Assembly: GCA_028877195.1 (NCBI GenBank) | Contig: JAPPIL010000122.1 | Coordinates: 1-25,635, forward strand | Reading direction: 5' to 3' | DNA from: Pseudomonadota bacterium | Lineage (GTDB): Bacteria > Bdellovibrionota_B > Oligoflexia > Oligoflexales > JAPPIL01 | Length of the DNA stretch: 25,635 nt | Shown here: one piece after another, positions 8,401 through 16,396 of the stretch | Numbering within the stretch: position 1 is the stretch's first letter | Layout: each line of letters begins with the position of its first letter | The notes under the pieces: generated by a model | What the model saw: the letters and a program-made list of their open reading frames with translations, nothing else | The model's database searches: none | What the model was told of the DNA's origin: nothing | Made by a program: the position numbers and the translations under genes

Positions 8401-9574
8401 TTCAGGGCTGCAGCCTGCTTTGCATGACATCAATGTAAAGGCTAGTTATTACAATCAACGTCTCACAATTCAGGAGTTAACAGGGCTTAAGGGCGATGGG
8501 TCGATAAGTGTTAAGGGTCATATCTATGCGCAAGACCGCGACGAGCGCAGTCATCTACAGGTAGAGTTAAACAATGCGACGTTTGTTCACCCGATACTTG
8601 GTTTCAATAACACGGAATTGAACATGAGTGGCAATCTTGCTATTTATTGGCAAGATTTTCCCATCAATGTCGGTGGTTCTATCGTTATCAACAAAGCCTC
8701 TAACTTCAGCGATTTTGATATTCGTAAAATTATCGTCGCCAGCTTCAGAGAAAGCAAATACCAAGCCATGAGCGGCAGCATTGAACCAAAAGTCGCATTC
8801 AATCTCGCTATTGAAGCAGACAAGGCTTTAACCATCGAGAATCGCAATATCCAAGTCTTACTCTCAACGCAGCTCCAGTTACGCGGCGATGACACTAGCC
8901 CTGAACTACTGGGTTTCATCAAGATAGACAGGGGTAAATTTATTTATCGGCGTGATTTTATCGTGCAGCAAGGACGTATTTTGTTTGATGGTCGTCGTCA
9001 TCTTGATCCGATACTGGACATTCGTGCTTTTAGCGAAGTGTCTACTTACACGGTGAACATGCACATATCAGGCTATGCATCAGAAGCGGTAGGGGAACTG
9101 ACCGTTAACCCTGCCACTTACGACGATGGCTCGGTAATCAGCAAGGTTGGTATCATCAGACTGTTGAGTAGAGGCACTGCTACTAGCACGGGGGCTAGCT
9201 TTAACCCTGGCGTTGTCGGGCTATCAGAGGCAGTGAATGTGCTGGTCGGGCAATTTGAGAAGCCATTGGAAAATTTACTGCGCTTCTCACGCCAAGACAT
9301 CATCAATAAAATTTATATCGACACCCATACGACCAGTGAGGGGGTGCTGTATCCGAAGTTTACTGCTCCTGTGAACCTGCCTTGGGGTAATGTCGGCATG
9401 AACATTCAGGTTGATCCATACACTTGGAAACTATTAACGGAGTATTCTATTCATAGCGGCATAGTTTTATCGGGCAGTGTGTCTGGTCAAAGCAGCGATG
9501 AAGACGACTCCGCAGCACAAGAGAAGTCCGTTGATCAAACAGTTGACCTTAAATTTAATTTTACCTTTGAGTAA
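5468..9574 (+). CDS. tamB: TamB-family translocation/assembly protein (DUF490)
   Basis: A 1368-residue inner-membrane-anchored protein that would span the periplasm as a long beta-taco bridge and work with an Omp85 partner in lipid or protein transport to the outer membrane. Seen: an N-terminal membrane segment at about residues 8-30 (RVWISLLIVAVFLYIFGES); an AsmA-like early region; long stretches of short alternating beta strands; and a TamB C-terminal domain (GFIKIDRGKFIYRRDFIVQQGRI..., DPILDIRA..., and a final DLKFNFTFE). The TTG at 5468 is chosen because it keeps the membrane segment and has a GGGGG element 5 bases upstream; the next ATG falls within or after that segment. The gene overlaps the following Omp85 gene, the typical tamB-tamA pairing in reverse order to E. 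coli. Confidence 0.88.
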   Translation: MASKNIKLRVWISLLIVAVFLYIFGESMVDLAVNSSPAKDLISDKAKAAFGSPVEYQDLTVSLLPLAVEVSAIKVKRSTEFELVAQRLRGKLSLWSLVMGEPKLGNLAIEGLQVKITQQEKPPAKPATKKWRWLNFANTQVESATIKGFEFTLQNNHTALAMRSDLLQIDISEQLRVQGKLKALNYTRTERKFISDMSLNFDAFVGSQEFQLHAKDISAADLQTAEILLRGQAVVADSGEITSPINITGNAKLDGNLRLLTTLFKIPNSAGKGQGDFKIQLALAAGKAPRFEIFGQGRVEQALLGGIKIFDSSANLRITEKQIAFEQGVLQIGNDQRGNFTGSLSYAKPQAFAFQGVATGLLLSELLSAFHLEFPYSDLAISSEQISVEGKGQPLALRVKADVEASAISIEGLRNYHASPTCDLRLEMFSDSQHLRFDQLQGQCDAATKPNQVANDNTAQQTAKVNLTANGEVHYQENGKVALDVVSDHFALEGVQFLLPAEFNGSGQLQMHVGGTTDAIVVSASATAKQVRFNKQAAGNLNKGEFVFYRDYVDWRNVKITTASGGSITSNAGRMYYDELRVRAKLEANKVEADDLRWLLAFYEMPLHFGVAQLRADVSGLFFFPLAYRGDVQATLTAIQYPDREIIVDELQMHATSKRSWQIPTFTAKILGLQVRGNLNHTRKVALNPDNFAASDNWWEMLGMSNKDELTIDMSMTRPATTKRMPYLEADDFSADVERLSLKLRGNVAKLKGTGYAYLKQVQLLNMHGKDYEIQLSSISTALDLKIKNSNSSFVGDLAVDIRSSLFPYRWDYRFVDFDVGRMLKLPLNQASKTQATGSWQSHGELMNWRYSQGNLRLEDVSFIYQSDSANDETVRLKLHKPQEFIFRKNGWSNRQNEMIEFSGASSSVYLTLKPKNSFDGLRIDFFATFDVKILAILLDEIDVAKGFIQIEGQLRGDLYSPRTNIQMERLSPLSISVSGLQPALHDINVKASYYNQRLTIQELTGLKGDGSISVKGHIYAQDRDERSHLQVELNNATFVHPILGFNNTELNMSGNLAIYWQDFPINVGGSIVINKASNFSDFDIRKIIVASFRESKYQAMSGSIEPKVAFNLAIEADKALTIENRNIQVLLSTQLQLRGDDTSPELLGFIKIDRGKFIYRRDFIVQQGRILFDGRRHLDPILDIRAFSEVSTYTVNMHISGYASEAVGELTVNPATYDDGSVISKVGIIRLLSRGTATSTGASFNPGVVGLSEAVNVLVGQFEKPLENLLRFSRQDIINKIYIDTHTTSEGVLYPKFTAPVNLPWGNVGMNIQVDPYTWKLLTEYSIHSGIVLSGSVSGQSSDEDDSAAQEKSVDQTVDLKFNFTFE

Positions 9575-12452
9575 GTGCCTTTGCCTGTCATTGCTCTTGC
9601 TCTGGTCGGCATCTGGGCAAGCAAACGTCAACTGGCAACTTGAAGGCTACCTACTACCCAGCAAAGAACTCAAGCATCTCCAACAGCATTATCCCCGTAT
9701 CAACAATGCTCAAGACTTACAGCAGTTATTGATTGAGTTGTCGCATCGCCTGACCTTAAAAAAGCTTGAGGCTTGGCAACATGATGGTGTTTGGATTTTG
9801 CGGAGCGAGCCTGCGCAGGTGATTAAGAGCATTCACATCGCAACCGCCACCCGTTATCTACGTTCTAACCTATCTAACCTTGCTCGTAAGTATGTTGGGC
9901 GGGTGCATGCATCTGAAATGGTAATACGATTACGGCAAGAGTTGACGGATTTTTTAGCGCAAAAAGGATTTAACAACCCTCTGGTAGAAGTCAGCGAAGT
10001 AGTGGCACGAGATGGTATCAAGTATGCTGTCAAAATAAATAAAGGCGACCCTTGTCGCATCAAGGCGGTTAAGATGCCTTTCCTGCTGCCCGAACAAATT
10101 AAACACCGATCAATCATCGGTGAGCTATGCGATACATACTTGATCAATGACTGGATCGCTGGTCTGCGCAAAAAACTGCGCAAGGATGGCTTCGCTGATG
10201 CATTTGTAGCACTTGGTAGCATGACCTATCAAGGCACAGGGGCAGTCGAGGTCGAGATTGAAGGTAAGCTTGGCAAGCGCATCAAATACGAGTTCGTTGA
10301 TGGCAAGGGCAACCGTATCCCTTACTATATTTTGGAGGATTTGGATTTAAACGTAGCGGTGCTTGGGCATGAGACTTTAATCGTGCGTCTCGGCAAAAAA
10401 CTGCGTTTCCGCGGCTATATCCAAGCAGTAGTCAAGCAACATGAAGTAATAGACAGCGATACCGAGACCCGCTACATTTACTACCTTGAGAAAGGGGATA
10501 AGTTCACTCTTAAGAATGTTTCCTTACAAGGGGTGCAGGCGCTTACCAACGAGCAGGCGTTAGACATACTTGCCGTGAAGGTCTATGACCAAGATAAAAT
10601 AAAAGAAGGCATTGCCAGACTAACCGCTTTTTATCGTCAGCTTGGGTATTGGCAAGTGCATATCTATGCGCCGATTTTCCAACACGACCTCCGAGCTAAA
10701 TCTGCGTCGATGTTGCTGCGCGTCGACGAAGGTAAGAAGCTCCTGTTCGCTGACCTAAACGTTGAAGGCAATCAGTTTTTTGTCGATCAAAAGATAAAAA
10801 AATGGTCGCCACTAGAAGTAGATAAGCCTTTAGTGCGGCAAAATTTCGCCGACTTTGAACAAAAAATAATTTCAAACTACCAGCGCGATGGGTTTATGAA
10901 CGCACATGTCAAGACCCATATTGAGTTGGTTGATGTTGATGAAAAAGTCAGCCGCGCTTTTGTGCGTGTGGTCATCCAAGAGAACAAACGCTTGCGTATC
11001 GGTAGTGTCAATATCGTTGGTTTGCGCAAAACCAAACGCAACGTTGTTGAGCGTGAGCTGCGCTTCGCACAAGGTGAGTGGTATAACCGTGATAAGATAA
11101 TCGCTAGCGATCAAGCATTAGAGGCATTAGGACTATTCTCGGCGGTAGAAATCAAACCAGTCCTTGCTCACAGTGAGTATCAGCAACTTGACTATGTTAA
11201 CTTCAATATCTACGTCCAAGAAAGTGAGCATGGGTTTGTCAGCTTCGGGCCTGGCTTCAGTCTTCAACGTGGCTTGCGCTATAGTGGCGAGATTGGACAC
11301 AACAACCTATGGGGCACGCACCGCAGGATGTCCTTGTTTGCCAGTGTCAGTGAGGACAGCCAACAGCTACAAGTTAAGAGCAATAGTTTGCTGGGCAGTT
11401 ACCTGCGTTTTTCCTACTACGAGCCGCAAATTTTTGGTTTGCCTGTGCTTGGTGTGTTGTCATTTTCGCACAAGAGCGAGGCCGACTACTATCATAGCTT
11501 TAAACAGTCGCTCAATAGCACGCTGATCCACCCGCTCACCTCGTCGGCAAAGGTGAGTTTATACTATGAGCAAAGTGCCAACCGCATCGAGGGTAAGTTT
11601 GAGCAGGAGTATAGTTTAATCAGTGCCGATAATATCCGCATCGGTGAGATGGGTGTTCGCTTATCATACGATAGTCGTAATAGTTTCATCTGGGTAACGC
11701 GCGGCATGCTCTTTGAAGTTGGCTTAAGTTGGGCGAGAAAGTTTTTTGTCAGCGACGTTGAGTATTTCAAAATGCATGTTACTAACAATTTGTTTTTCAG
11801 CATGTATCATGAGCTAGTGCTCGCGCTCTCTTTCTCACACACATCGTTTATGCAGGTGCAGAACAGCAGTAGCAACGATATTCTGCATGCTTCGGAGCGT
11901 TTGCGCATCGGGGGTGCTAATACTGTGCGGGGCTTTGCCAATCAGCATAACCTCGGCCCGTATGTGCGCTACTTCGTGCAGGACGAAAAGACCTTTATCA
12001 GCGAAGTTACAGGTGGAACAAGGCGGTCGTTGATTAAGGTGGAATTACGGCATCAAATCATCAATAATTTTTTAGCTGCGAGTGTGTTTTTAGATAGTGG
12101 CAATACTTATTTTTCAGAGCAAGAGGCAAAGCGCTATCAGGATTTTTTAGACACTGCGAGTGCTAAGAATCAACGCCCGCGTTCGGTGCTTTACGATAAT
12201 TTTTCCTATGAATTGCGCGACATCATTAGCAAGCCACGCACACTATTTGATCGCCATTACTTTGCTTATGGTTTGGCATTGAATTACTTGAGTCCCATCG
12301 GTTTGGTGAATATTGCTTATGGTTATCCGCTGCGGCAGCCGACGACAGCCTACTGTGATCAAAGCAGGTATCACTGCTTTGATCGCCGTGCGAAAGACCC
12401 AGAGTGGTATAAGCGCGGTCGCCTCCACTTCAACGTCGGTGCAAAGTTCTAA
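9498..12452 (+). CDS. Omp85-family outer-membrane assembly protein (TamA/BamA-like)
   Basis: A large 984-residue outer-membrane protein. It has a signal peptide ending ...LLLLWSASGQA, a long periplasmic part of repeated POTRA-like modules (about residues 60-560), and a C-terminal 16-strand-type surface-antigen barrel (about 580-984). The barrel holds the Omp85 L6 motif GGANTVRGF at 805-813 and ends in phenylalanine (LHFNVGAKF), as outer-membrane barrels usually do. Adjacency to tamB suggests it is the TamA partner, but the length exceeds typical TamA (about 580) and BamA (about 810), so the paralog cannot be named with certainty. The start is uncertain. ATG 9498 overlaps tamB by 77 bases. GTG 9477 is longer. 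TTG 9567 would give a compact signal peptide (MSKCLCLSLLLLWSASGQA) and an 8-base overlap. Confidence 0.85.
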   Translation: MKTTPQHKRSPLIKQLTLNLILPLSKCLCLSLLLLWSASGQANVNWQLEGYLLPSKELKHLQQHYPRINNAQDLQQLLIELSHRLTLKKLEAWQHDGVWILRSEPAQVIKSIHIATATRYLRSNLSNLARKYVGRVHASEMVIRLRQELTDFLAQKGFNNPLVEVSEVVARDGIKYAVKINKGDPCRIKAVKMPFLLPEQIKHRSIIGELCDTYLINDWIAGLRKKLRKDGFADAFVALGSMTYQGTGAVEVEIEGKLGKRIKYEFVDGKGNRIPYYILEDLDLNVAVLGHETLIVRLGKKLRFRGYIQAVVKQHEVIDSDTETRYIYYLEKGDKFTLKNVSLQGVQALTNEQALDILAVKVYDQDKIKEGIARLTAFYRQLGYWQVHIYAPIFQHDLRAKSASMLLRVDEGKKLLFADLNVEGNQFFVDQKIKKWSPLEVDKPLVRQNFADFEQKIISNYQRDGFMNAHVKTHIELVDVDEKVSRAFVRVVIQENKRLRIGSVNIVGLRKTKRNVVERELRFAQGEWYNRDKIIASDQALEALGLFSAVEIKPVLAHSEYQQLDYVNFNIYVQESEHGFVSFGPGFSLQRGLRYSGEIGHNNLWGTHRRMSLFASVSEDSQQLQVKSNSLLGSYLRFSYYEPQIFGLPVLGVLSFSHKSEADYYHSFKQSLNSTLIHPLTSSAKVSLYYEQSANRIEGKFEQEYSLISADNIRIGEMGVRLSYDSRNSFIWVTRGMLFEVGLSWARKFFVSDVEYFKMHVTNNLFFSMYHELVLALSFSHTSFMQVQNSSSNDILHASERLRIGGANTVRGFANQHNLGPYVRYFVQDEKTFISEVTGGTRRSLIKVELRHQIINNFLAASVFLDSGNTYFSEQEAKRYQDFLDTASAKNQRPRSVLYDNFSYELRDIISKPRTLFDRHYFAYGLALNYLSPIGLVNIAYGYPLRQPTTAYCDQSRYHCFDRRAKDPEWYKRGRLHFNVGAKF

Positions 12453-12466
12453 ATAATCTAAAATTT

Positions 12467-12497
12467 TATCAGCAAGCAGAAGATAGGTATGTATAAT
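12467..12497 (+). promoter_or_regulatory. Candidate promoter for the secreted-protein pair
   Basis: A consensus TATAAT at 12492-12497 lies 38 bases before the ATG at 12536. A weak TTATCA at 12467-12472 lies upstream with a long 19-base spacer. The downstream leader holds a strong GGGGGTGG ribosome binding site at 12524-12531. The position between a finished Omp85 gene and a new pair of genes supports a new transcript starting here. Confidence 0.45.
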
Positions 12498-12535
12498 TAC
12501 TGTTAGCATACGTCTAATAAAATGGGGGTGGTGTA

Positions 12536-13678
12536 ATGATAAGCAAAATAAAATTAATTGGGCTTCTGATCGCACTTGTTTGCATCGGGTTATCGTGCGG
12601 AGAAGACAAGCCTAACCGTGTGAAGGAAGACCGCACACTTAATATAATTGGTCTTGCTGATGAAGTTAATGTCGGCACGGAAATCAGTGTGGAGATTACG
12701 GTGATGAACGAAGATAATATTGATGCTGACCAGACTGGTTCTGTGCGCATGGTTGTCGTCTGTGATGGCAAGCGAGTGTCAGAGCAGAACCCAGATCTGA
12801 AGGATGGCAAGGTTCTCTTCACAGGCTTTGCTGTCAACGCAGTAGGAGACTGTGTAGCGACATTGACCAGCGATTTTACTGATAAGAGAGTAATTAAATT
12901 TAAAGTCAAGGAAAAGGTAACCGTTAGCTTACCGCCAACGACACAACCACCGTCGCCGCCAACTATACCATCAACACCGTCTGGCCCGTCAGCGCCATCA
13001 ACACCATCAGGCCCATCCGTGCCATCAACACCGTCAGGCCCATCAGCGCCATCAACACCGTCAGTGCCACAACCACCTAAAAAGATTGAACTACCAGTAT
13101 TAGGAGGACTGCTTACACTCGGCAAGCCCTTTGCTATCAACTCAAAAGTGGCTCTTAAGGTGCAGCCGAATAGCTTGTGCGATAACACAGTCATGCTCAT
13201 CTACTATAATGGCAGCAAGGTGATCGAGACTTTAACATCAGGCGTGCATGTGCCTGCTAGCAATGGCAAGATCGAGGGGTTGACCTTCATCAGTCTGCTG
13301 TCCACACCAAGCATCAGCTCATGTGGCAAGGACGGCCCAGCTAAATCGATTACGATGTCGATCATGCCAGGCTTTCCGCAGGGATTATCAGCACAAGTAG
13401 CTTTACCTGCCAGTCCACCGAGTTTGGCGCAGCCCAAGTTTTCTGACAGTGCTGGCATCAAGTTAGCATGGGGGACTGTGACAGGCTTTGACAATGGAGC
13501 AGAGATTTTCTTTTCCAACAAGGACACAGGCAATGAGTTTGTCAAGCACACAGGCACAGTGGATTGGAGCAACAACAAGTCTGTTACGACAACACTTGGA
13601 TATTCCGAACCTGTGCGAGCTTTGATTAGGGTCAAGCTTGCTGCGGGTGTGCACTGGCTTTACTATTTTAAAAAGTAG
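12536..13678 (+). CDS. Probable lipoprotein of unknown family with Pro/Ser/Thr repeat linker
   Basis: I do not recognise the family of this 380-residue protein. Seen: an N-terminal export signal with hydrophobic core LIGLLIALVCIGLS followed by Cys21-Gly-Glu-Asp, a plausible although non-ideal lipoprotein cleavage site. Next is a beta-rich, possibly Ig-like domain at about 30-130 with a Cys pair (VVCDG, GDCVATL). A low-complexity linker at about 138-180 contains a repeated nine-residue TPSGPSAPS unit. The remaining about 200 residues form a beta-rich region with a second Cys pair (SLCDN, SSCGK), ending HWLYYFKK. The layout suggests a cell-surface or periplasmic lipoprotein with two globular parts on a flexible spacer. 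It shares the order of its N-terminal block, including a VGD-x-C/LC-x-AT motif, with the next gene, so the two are probably distant paralogs expressed together. Confidence 0.7.
   Translation: MISKIKLIGLLIALVCIGLSCGEDKPNRVKEDRTLNIIGLADEVNVGTEISVEITVMNEDNIDADQTGSVRMVVVCDGKRVSEQNPDLKDGKVLFTGFAVNAVGDCVATLTSDFTDKRVIKFKVKEKVTVSLPPTTQPPSPPTIPSTPSGPSAPSTPSGPSVPSTPSGPSAPSTPSVPQPPKKIELPVLGGLLTLGKPFAINSKVALKVQPNSLCDNTVMLIYYNGSKVIETLTSGVHVPASNGKIEGLTFISLLSTPSISSCGKDGPAKSITMSIMPGFPQGLSAQVALPASPPSLAQPKFSDSAGIKLAWGTVTGFDNGAEIFFSNKDTGNEFVKHTGTVDWSNNKSVTTTLGYSEPVRALIRVKLAAGVHWLYYFKK
12974..13069 (+). repeat. 27-base tandem repeat, three full units plus a partial one
   Basis: Units at 12974-13000, 13001-13027 and 13028-13054, then 15 bases of a fourth at 13055-13069. 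Each begins ACACC and encodes nine residues of the type TPSGPSAPS. Units differ by only a few bases, so the array could change length by slippage while staying in frame. Confidence 0.9.
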
Positions 13679-13708
13679 TTTGTTGTTTGAGATGTTAGGG
13701 AGAAAGTC

Positions 13709-14860
13709 ATGTTCAGTAGAGTTTTGTTAAGTTTATTAATTGCGCTGTTTAGCGGTTATGCGCAAGCTGCCGCACCGACCATAAGTATTAAGGCAAGCTT
13801 GCCGACGGATGAACCAAAGTGTCCGTTTTTAGACGAGAAGGTTGGGATAACCTATACTGATGACGAGAATGAAGGCAAGCAGGCGGTGTTGACCATCCAA
13901 TGCGCTGCCAAGGGCACAAATACCAAGACAACTCGCTTCACCTCACATCCAGTTACGATAGTTAAACTACCAGAGCAACAGACACCGCCAGACAAAAAGA
14001 AGCCTAGCGATTACGATGAACTTGCTATCGTTCCTCATGATAAAAAACCTTTCGCTTGGTTTAACGTTGATGTCGATAAGGACATCAGTAGTGCGGCCGT
14101 AGGAGACCTGTGCACTGCCACAGTAGCGATCAGCGATAATAGCGCTCGCAATGCTTCAGATGATTTTAAAATCGGTTTTAAGCGCATCGATGGTAAACCA
14201 ACCGCCAAAGTTCTTGAGCCGATAACTGTCGGTCAAGAGTTCCGAATCGGCGACTTGTCTATGCATAATGTCGGCATTCCATTTCGGGATTTACTCTTGC
14301 GTGAATGCACAGCAGCAGAAGACCCTTGGGTGTTTAGAGCACAAGGCAACAAACTTCAACGTGTCTATCCTATATCTATTACCTCGTCTGAAACATTCGG
14401 CAGGCCTAGTGATATAGACCCCAATAACAACAACTTATGTCTTGGTGCGTATGACGGCTTTATCGGCGATCTATTCACGCTTGGCTCTGACTATACTGGT
14501 TGTAAGATAAAGTTGGTTAAGGAAGTAGTAACTGGTGGCGATGCATTCGCGGCGATGGGAGCGCCACAGCTTGCTGCTGCGAGCGTAACCTCAAATGCTG
14601 GGCAAGTATTGCTTAATACGGGGGCAAAGCCTGCTGCACCAGCAGGGATAAGCAACGCAATCGTCGTTCATATCTCTACTGATCGCGGTCAGACGTGGCA
14701 ATCTGCCAGCAACATCACTGGTTTTACAACGACAGCAACGGATACAGGTATTAGTATCTCGGCATCTAATTCTAACGACAACACGGTTAATATGGCTGTG
14801 GTCGCAATCACCAACAACGACGCAAGCAAGCGCTGGTGGCGGATAGTTAAGGGACAGTAG
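13709..14860 (+). CDS. Secreted Cys-containing protein of unknown family
   Basis: I do not recognise this 383-residue family. A clear signal peptide (MFSRVLLSLLIALFSGYAQA, cleavage after residue 20) sends it to the periplasm or beyond. The mature part has six cysteines (KCPF, IQCAA, GDLCTA, RECTA, NLCLG, TGCKI), an even number that fits disulfides. The sequence is beta-rich, and the last about 100 residues are Ser/Thr/Asn-rich, ending RWWRIVKGQ. Its N-terminal block resembles that of the gene before it (SAAVGDLCTATVAISDN versus NAVGDCVATLTSDFTDK). The ATG at 13709 has AGGGAG 7 bases upstream. Only 30 bases separate it from the previous stop, so the two form an operon. Being exported and close to T2SS genes, it could be a secreted substrate, but nothing in the sequence shows that. 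Confidence 0.7.
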   Translation: MFSRVLLSLLIALFSGYAQAAAPTISIKASLPTDEPKCPFLDEKVGITYTDDENEGKQAVLTIQCAAKGTNTKTTRFTSHPVTIVKLPEQQTPPDKKKPSDYDELAIVPHDKKPFAWFNVDVDKDISSAAVGDLCTATVAISDNSARNASDDFKIGFKRIDGKPTAKVLEPITVGQEFRIGDLSMHNVGIPFRDLLLRECTAAEDPWVFRAQGNKLQRVYPISITSSETFGRPSDIDPNNNNLCLGAYDGFIGDLFTLGSDYTGCKIKLVKEVVTGGDAFAAMGAPQLAAASVTSNAGQVLLNTGAKPAAPAGISNAIVVHISTDRGQTWQSASNITGFTTTATDTGISISASNSNDNTVNMAVVAITNNDASKRWWRIVKGQ

Positions 14861-14893
14861 GTTTTTTACAAGTGCAAGATAGGGTTTTTCGCT

Positions 14894-14916
14894 CGATGAG
14901 TGATGAACCCTCATCG
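14894..14916 (+). other. Stem-loop in the convergent gap 14861-15046
   Basis: A perfect 7-base-pair stem CGATGAG / CTCATCG closes a 9-base loop. It lies between the secreted-protein operon and the convergent minus-strand operon. No T-run follows on the plus strand, although a T-rich stretch lies on the far side when read on the minus strand. It may help end transcription from both sides. Nothing else is evident in this 186-base gap apart from another short hairpin near 14968-14985. Confidence 0.3.
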
Positions 14917-15046
14917 CATAAAAAAGATACCGCTACTTACCTACAAGACCAAGTTTATCGCCGATACTAGCGAGGCATCGCTCGCTGTGAGCAACACTTC
15001 TGTGCCACTAGCAAGCACCGCATAACGATTGTGCATGAGCATGAGG

Positions 15047-16027
15047 TTAGATTGCTACTGAAAAGCCAAGATTGACGGAATGTTGAATATCGCTGGCAAG
15101 CAGTGATTTTTTTAGCCCATAGGATAAGGATACCTTGTCCGATGCCAACGCTAAACCACCAGCGATTTCGCCATCACTGCCGAGTGCTGTCCGTATGTTA
15201 TGACCATAGGCACACTGTAGCCGCACCATATCGTAAACCAGCAATGACGCAGAAGCCGTGAGCATGCGTTGCGATAGGTTGTTGGTTGTTCCCGTAAATA
15301 AAGTCGTTGCCTCACGTTCCTCATAGTCAAGATGTAAAGACAACTCCTCAATGACATCGTAAGCCATCCCTGCGCGCAACGTGCGGGGTGCAAAGTCCTT
15401 CATTTTGCGATTAGCGAGATTGAGCACCGATGCACCCAGTCGTAAGGTCGGCAATAGCGCTATAGCTACCCCACCACCAACGGTAAGACCGCGCACTTTT
15501 TTGAAACTGGTATCCTGATAAGCATGCCCAGCTTCGCGCAGACCAAACAAACCCGCAACCGCAGGTGCGAACTGATAGCCCTCGATGTAATGACCACTGA
15601 TACCAACGGCAACGTTGGCAAACATGCTTGAGAGTGCGAGAATGCCGCGTCGCTCGATAGGGGAATCAAGTTCATCGTAAAGAAACGAGTCGGCAACAAA
15701 CTTGTCGTGAAAACCAGTGTAGATTACCCCCGCAGAGACCCCAGAAGTCTTGCCATCGACGATACCAGCTTGATAAAAGTTGCGCCCCGATGTCGGCCAA
15801 GTATAGCCCGCCGCGACATGATAGGTTTTTTCTAACGCAATCATCGCAGGGTTGAGAACTACGGCGGCAACACCACTAGAACCGACGCTGGCGGCGTTCC
15901 CCAATCCCGTGTTGCTACCACCGACAGCCCGATACTCATCGGGAACAGCGTTGGCAATAGCAGTGAACGACAAGATTGCGGAAGACAAGAGGAGGAGTAA
16001 TTTTAATCTTGAGGTAAGTATAAGCAC
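15047..16027 (-). CDS. Outer-membrane beta-barrel protein, PorV/FadL-like fold, function unknown
   Basis: A 326-residue exported protein. A signal peptide (MLILTSRLKLLLLLSSAILSFTAIANA, 27 residues) is followed by the block GGSNTGLGNAASVGSSG, then AAVVLNPA. That block is typical of FadL/OmpP1-, PorV- and TraF-like barrels, in which a glycine-rich N-terminus enters the barrel. The rest alternates amphipathic strands (LRLGASVLNLA, LSLHLDYEER) and ends in NLGFSVAI. The GTG at 16027 is preferred. It directly precedes the signal peptide, has AGGGAC upstream, and sits 10 bases after the yajC stop, whereas the longer frame would run deep inside yajC. It is the last gene of a sigma factor-yajC-barrel operon. 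Transport or scaffold roles are possible; the substrate cannot be told. Confidence 0.7.
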   Translation of the reverse strand: MLILTSRLKLLLLLSSAILSFTAIANAVPDEYRAVGGSNTGLGNAASVGSSGVAAVVLNPAMIALEKTYHVAAGYTWPTSGRNFYQAGIVDGKTSGVSAGVIYTGFHDKFVADSFLYDELDSPIERRGILALSSMFANVAVGISGHYIEGYQFAPAVAGLFGLREAGHAYQDTSFKKVRGLTVGGGVAIALLPTLRLGASVLNLANRKMKDFAPRTLRAGMAYDVIEELSLHLDYEEREATTLFTGTTNNLSQRMLTASASLLVYDMVRLQCAYGHNIRTALGSDGEIAGGLALASDKVSLSYGLKKSLLASDIQHSVNLGFSVAI

Positions 16028-16037
16028 CCTAGTCCCT

Positions 16038-16388
16038 TTATTTTTTATCAGTAGTCGTCGCGGTGTTAGGGTTTTTCTTGGTATAACCGCTAACATTGGC
16101 CGTAACGACCTTGACATTGACACCTGTTGCGACCTCAAGGGTAACGAAAGTGTCAGCAACTGATTTGATTCTACCGATAATGCCACCAGTAGTCATCACC
16201 TCTTCGCCGACTTTTAAATTCTGTAGCAATTCACGATGCTCTTTATTTCGTTTTGATTGGGGTCTGATAATCATAAAATACATAATTGCCAATAAGCCAA
16301 GCGGCAGTATCAGCACCTCTAGGAAAGAGGGCGATGCTTGTGCTGGTGCTCCTTCTGCTAGAGCAGTGCCAAATAAAATCCAGTCCAT
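16038..16388 (-). CDS. yajC: YajC, Sec translocon accessory subunit
   Basis: A 116-residue membrane protein that associates with SecDF-YidC and the SecYEG channel. It has the classic features: an Ala/Pro-rich N-terminus, one membrane segment (LEVLILPLGLLAIMYFMII), the signature IRPQSKRNKEH right after it, and a small cytoplasmic domain with LKVGEEVMTTGGIIGRI. The ATG at 16388 is preferred because AGGTGA lies 8-9 bases before it. A GTG at 16400, overlapping the sigma stop by four bases, is possible. yajC usually sits with tgt and secDF; here it follows a sigma factor gene, which is unusual. Confidence 0.93.
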   Translation of the reverse strand: MDWILFGTALAEGAPAQASPSFLEVLILPLGLLAIMYFMIIRPQSKRNKEHRELLQNLKVGEEVMTTGGIIGRIKSVADTFVTLEVATGVNVKVVTANVSGYTKKNPNTATTTDKK

Positions 16389-16396
16389 TTTGTTGT

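Noticed and set aside
12514..13200. Minus-strand 228-residue frame with a collagen-like DGVDGADGPDG repeat
   Set aside because: It is the antisense of the TPSGPSAPS repeat in the lipoprotein gene. It has no own ribosome site or signal, and the plus-strand gene has a promoter, strong ribosome site and export signal.
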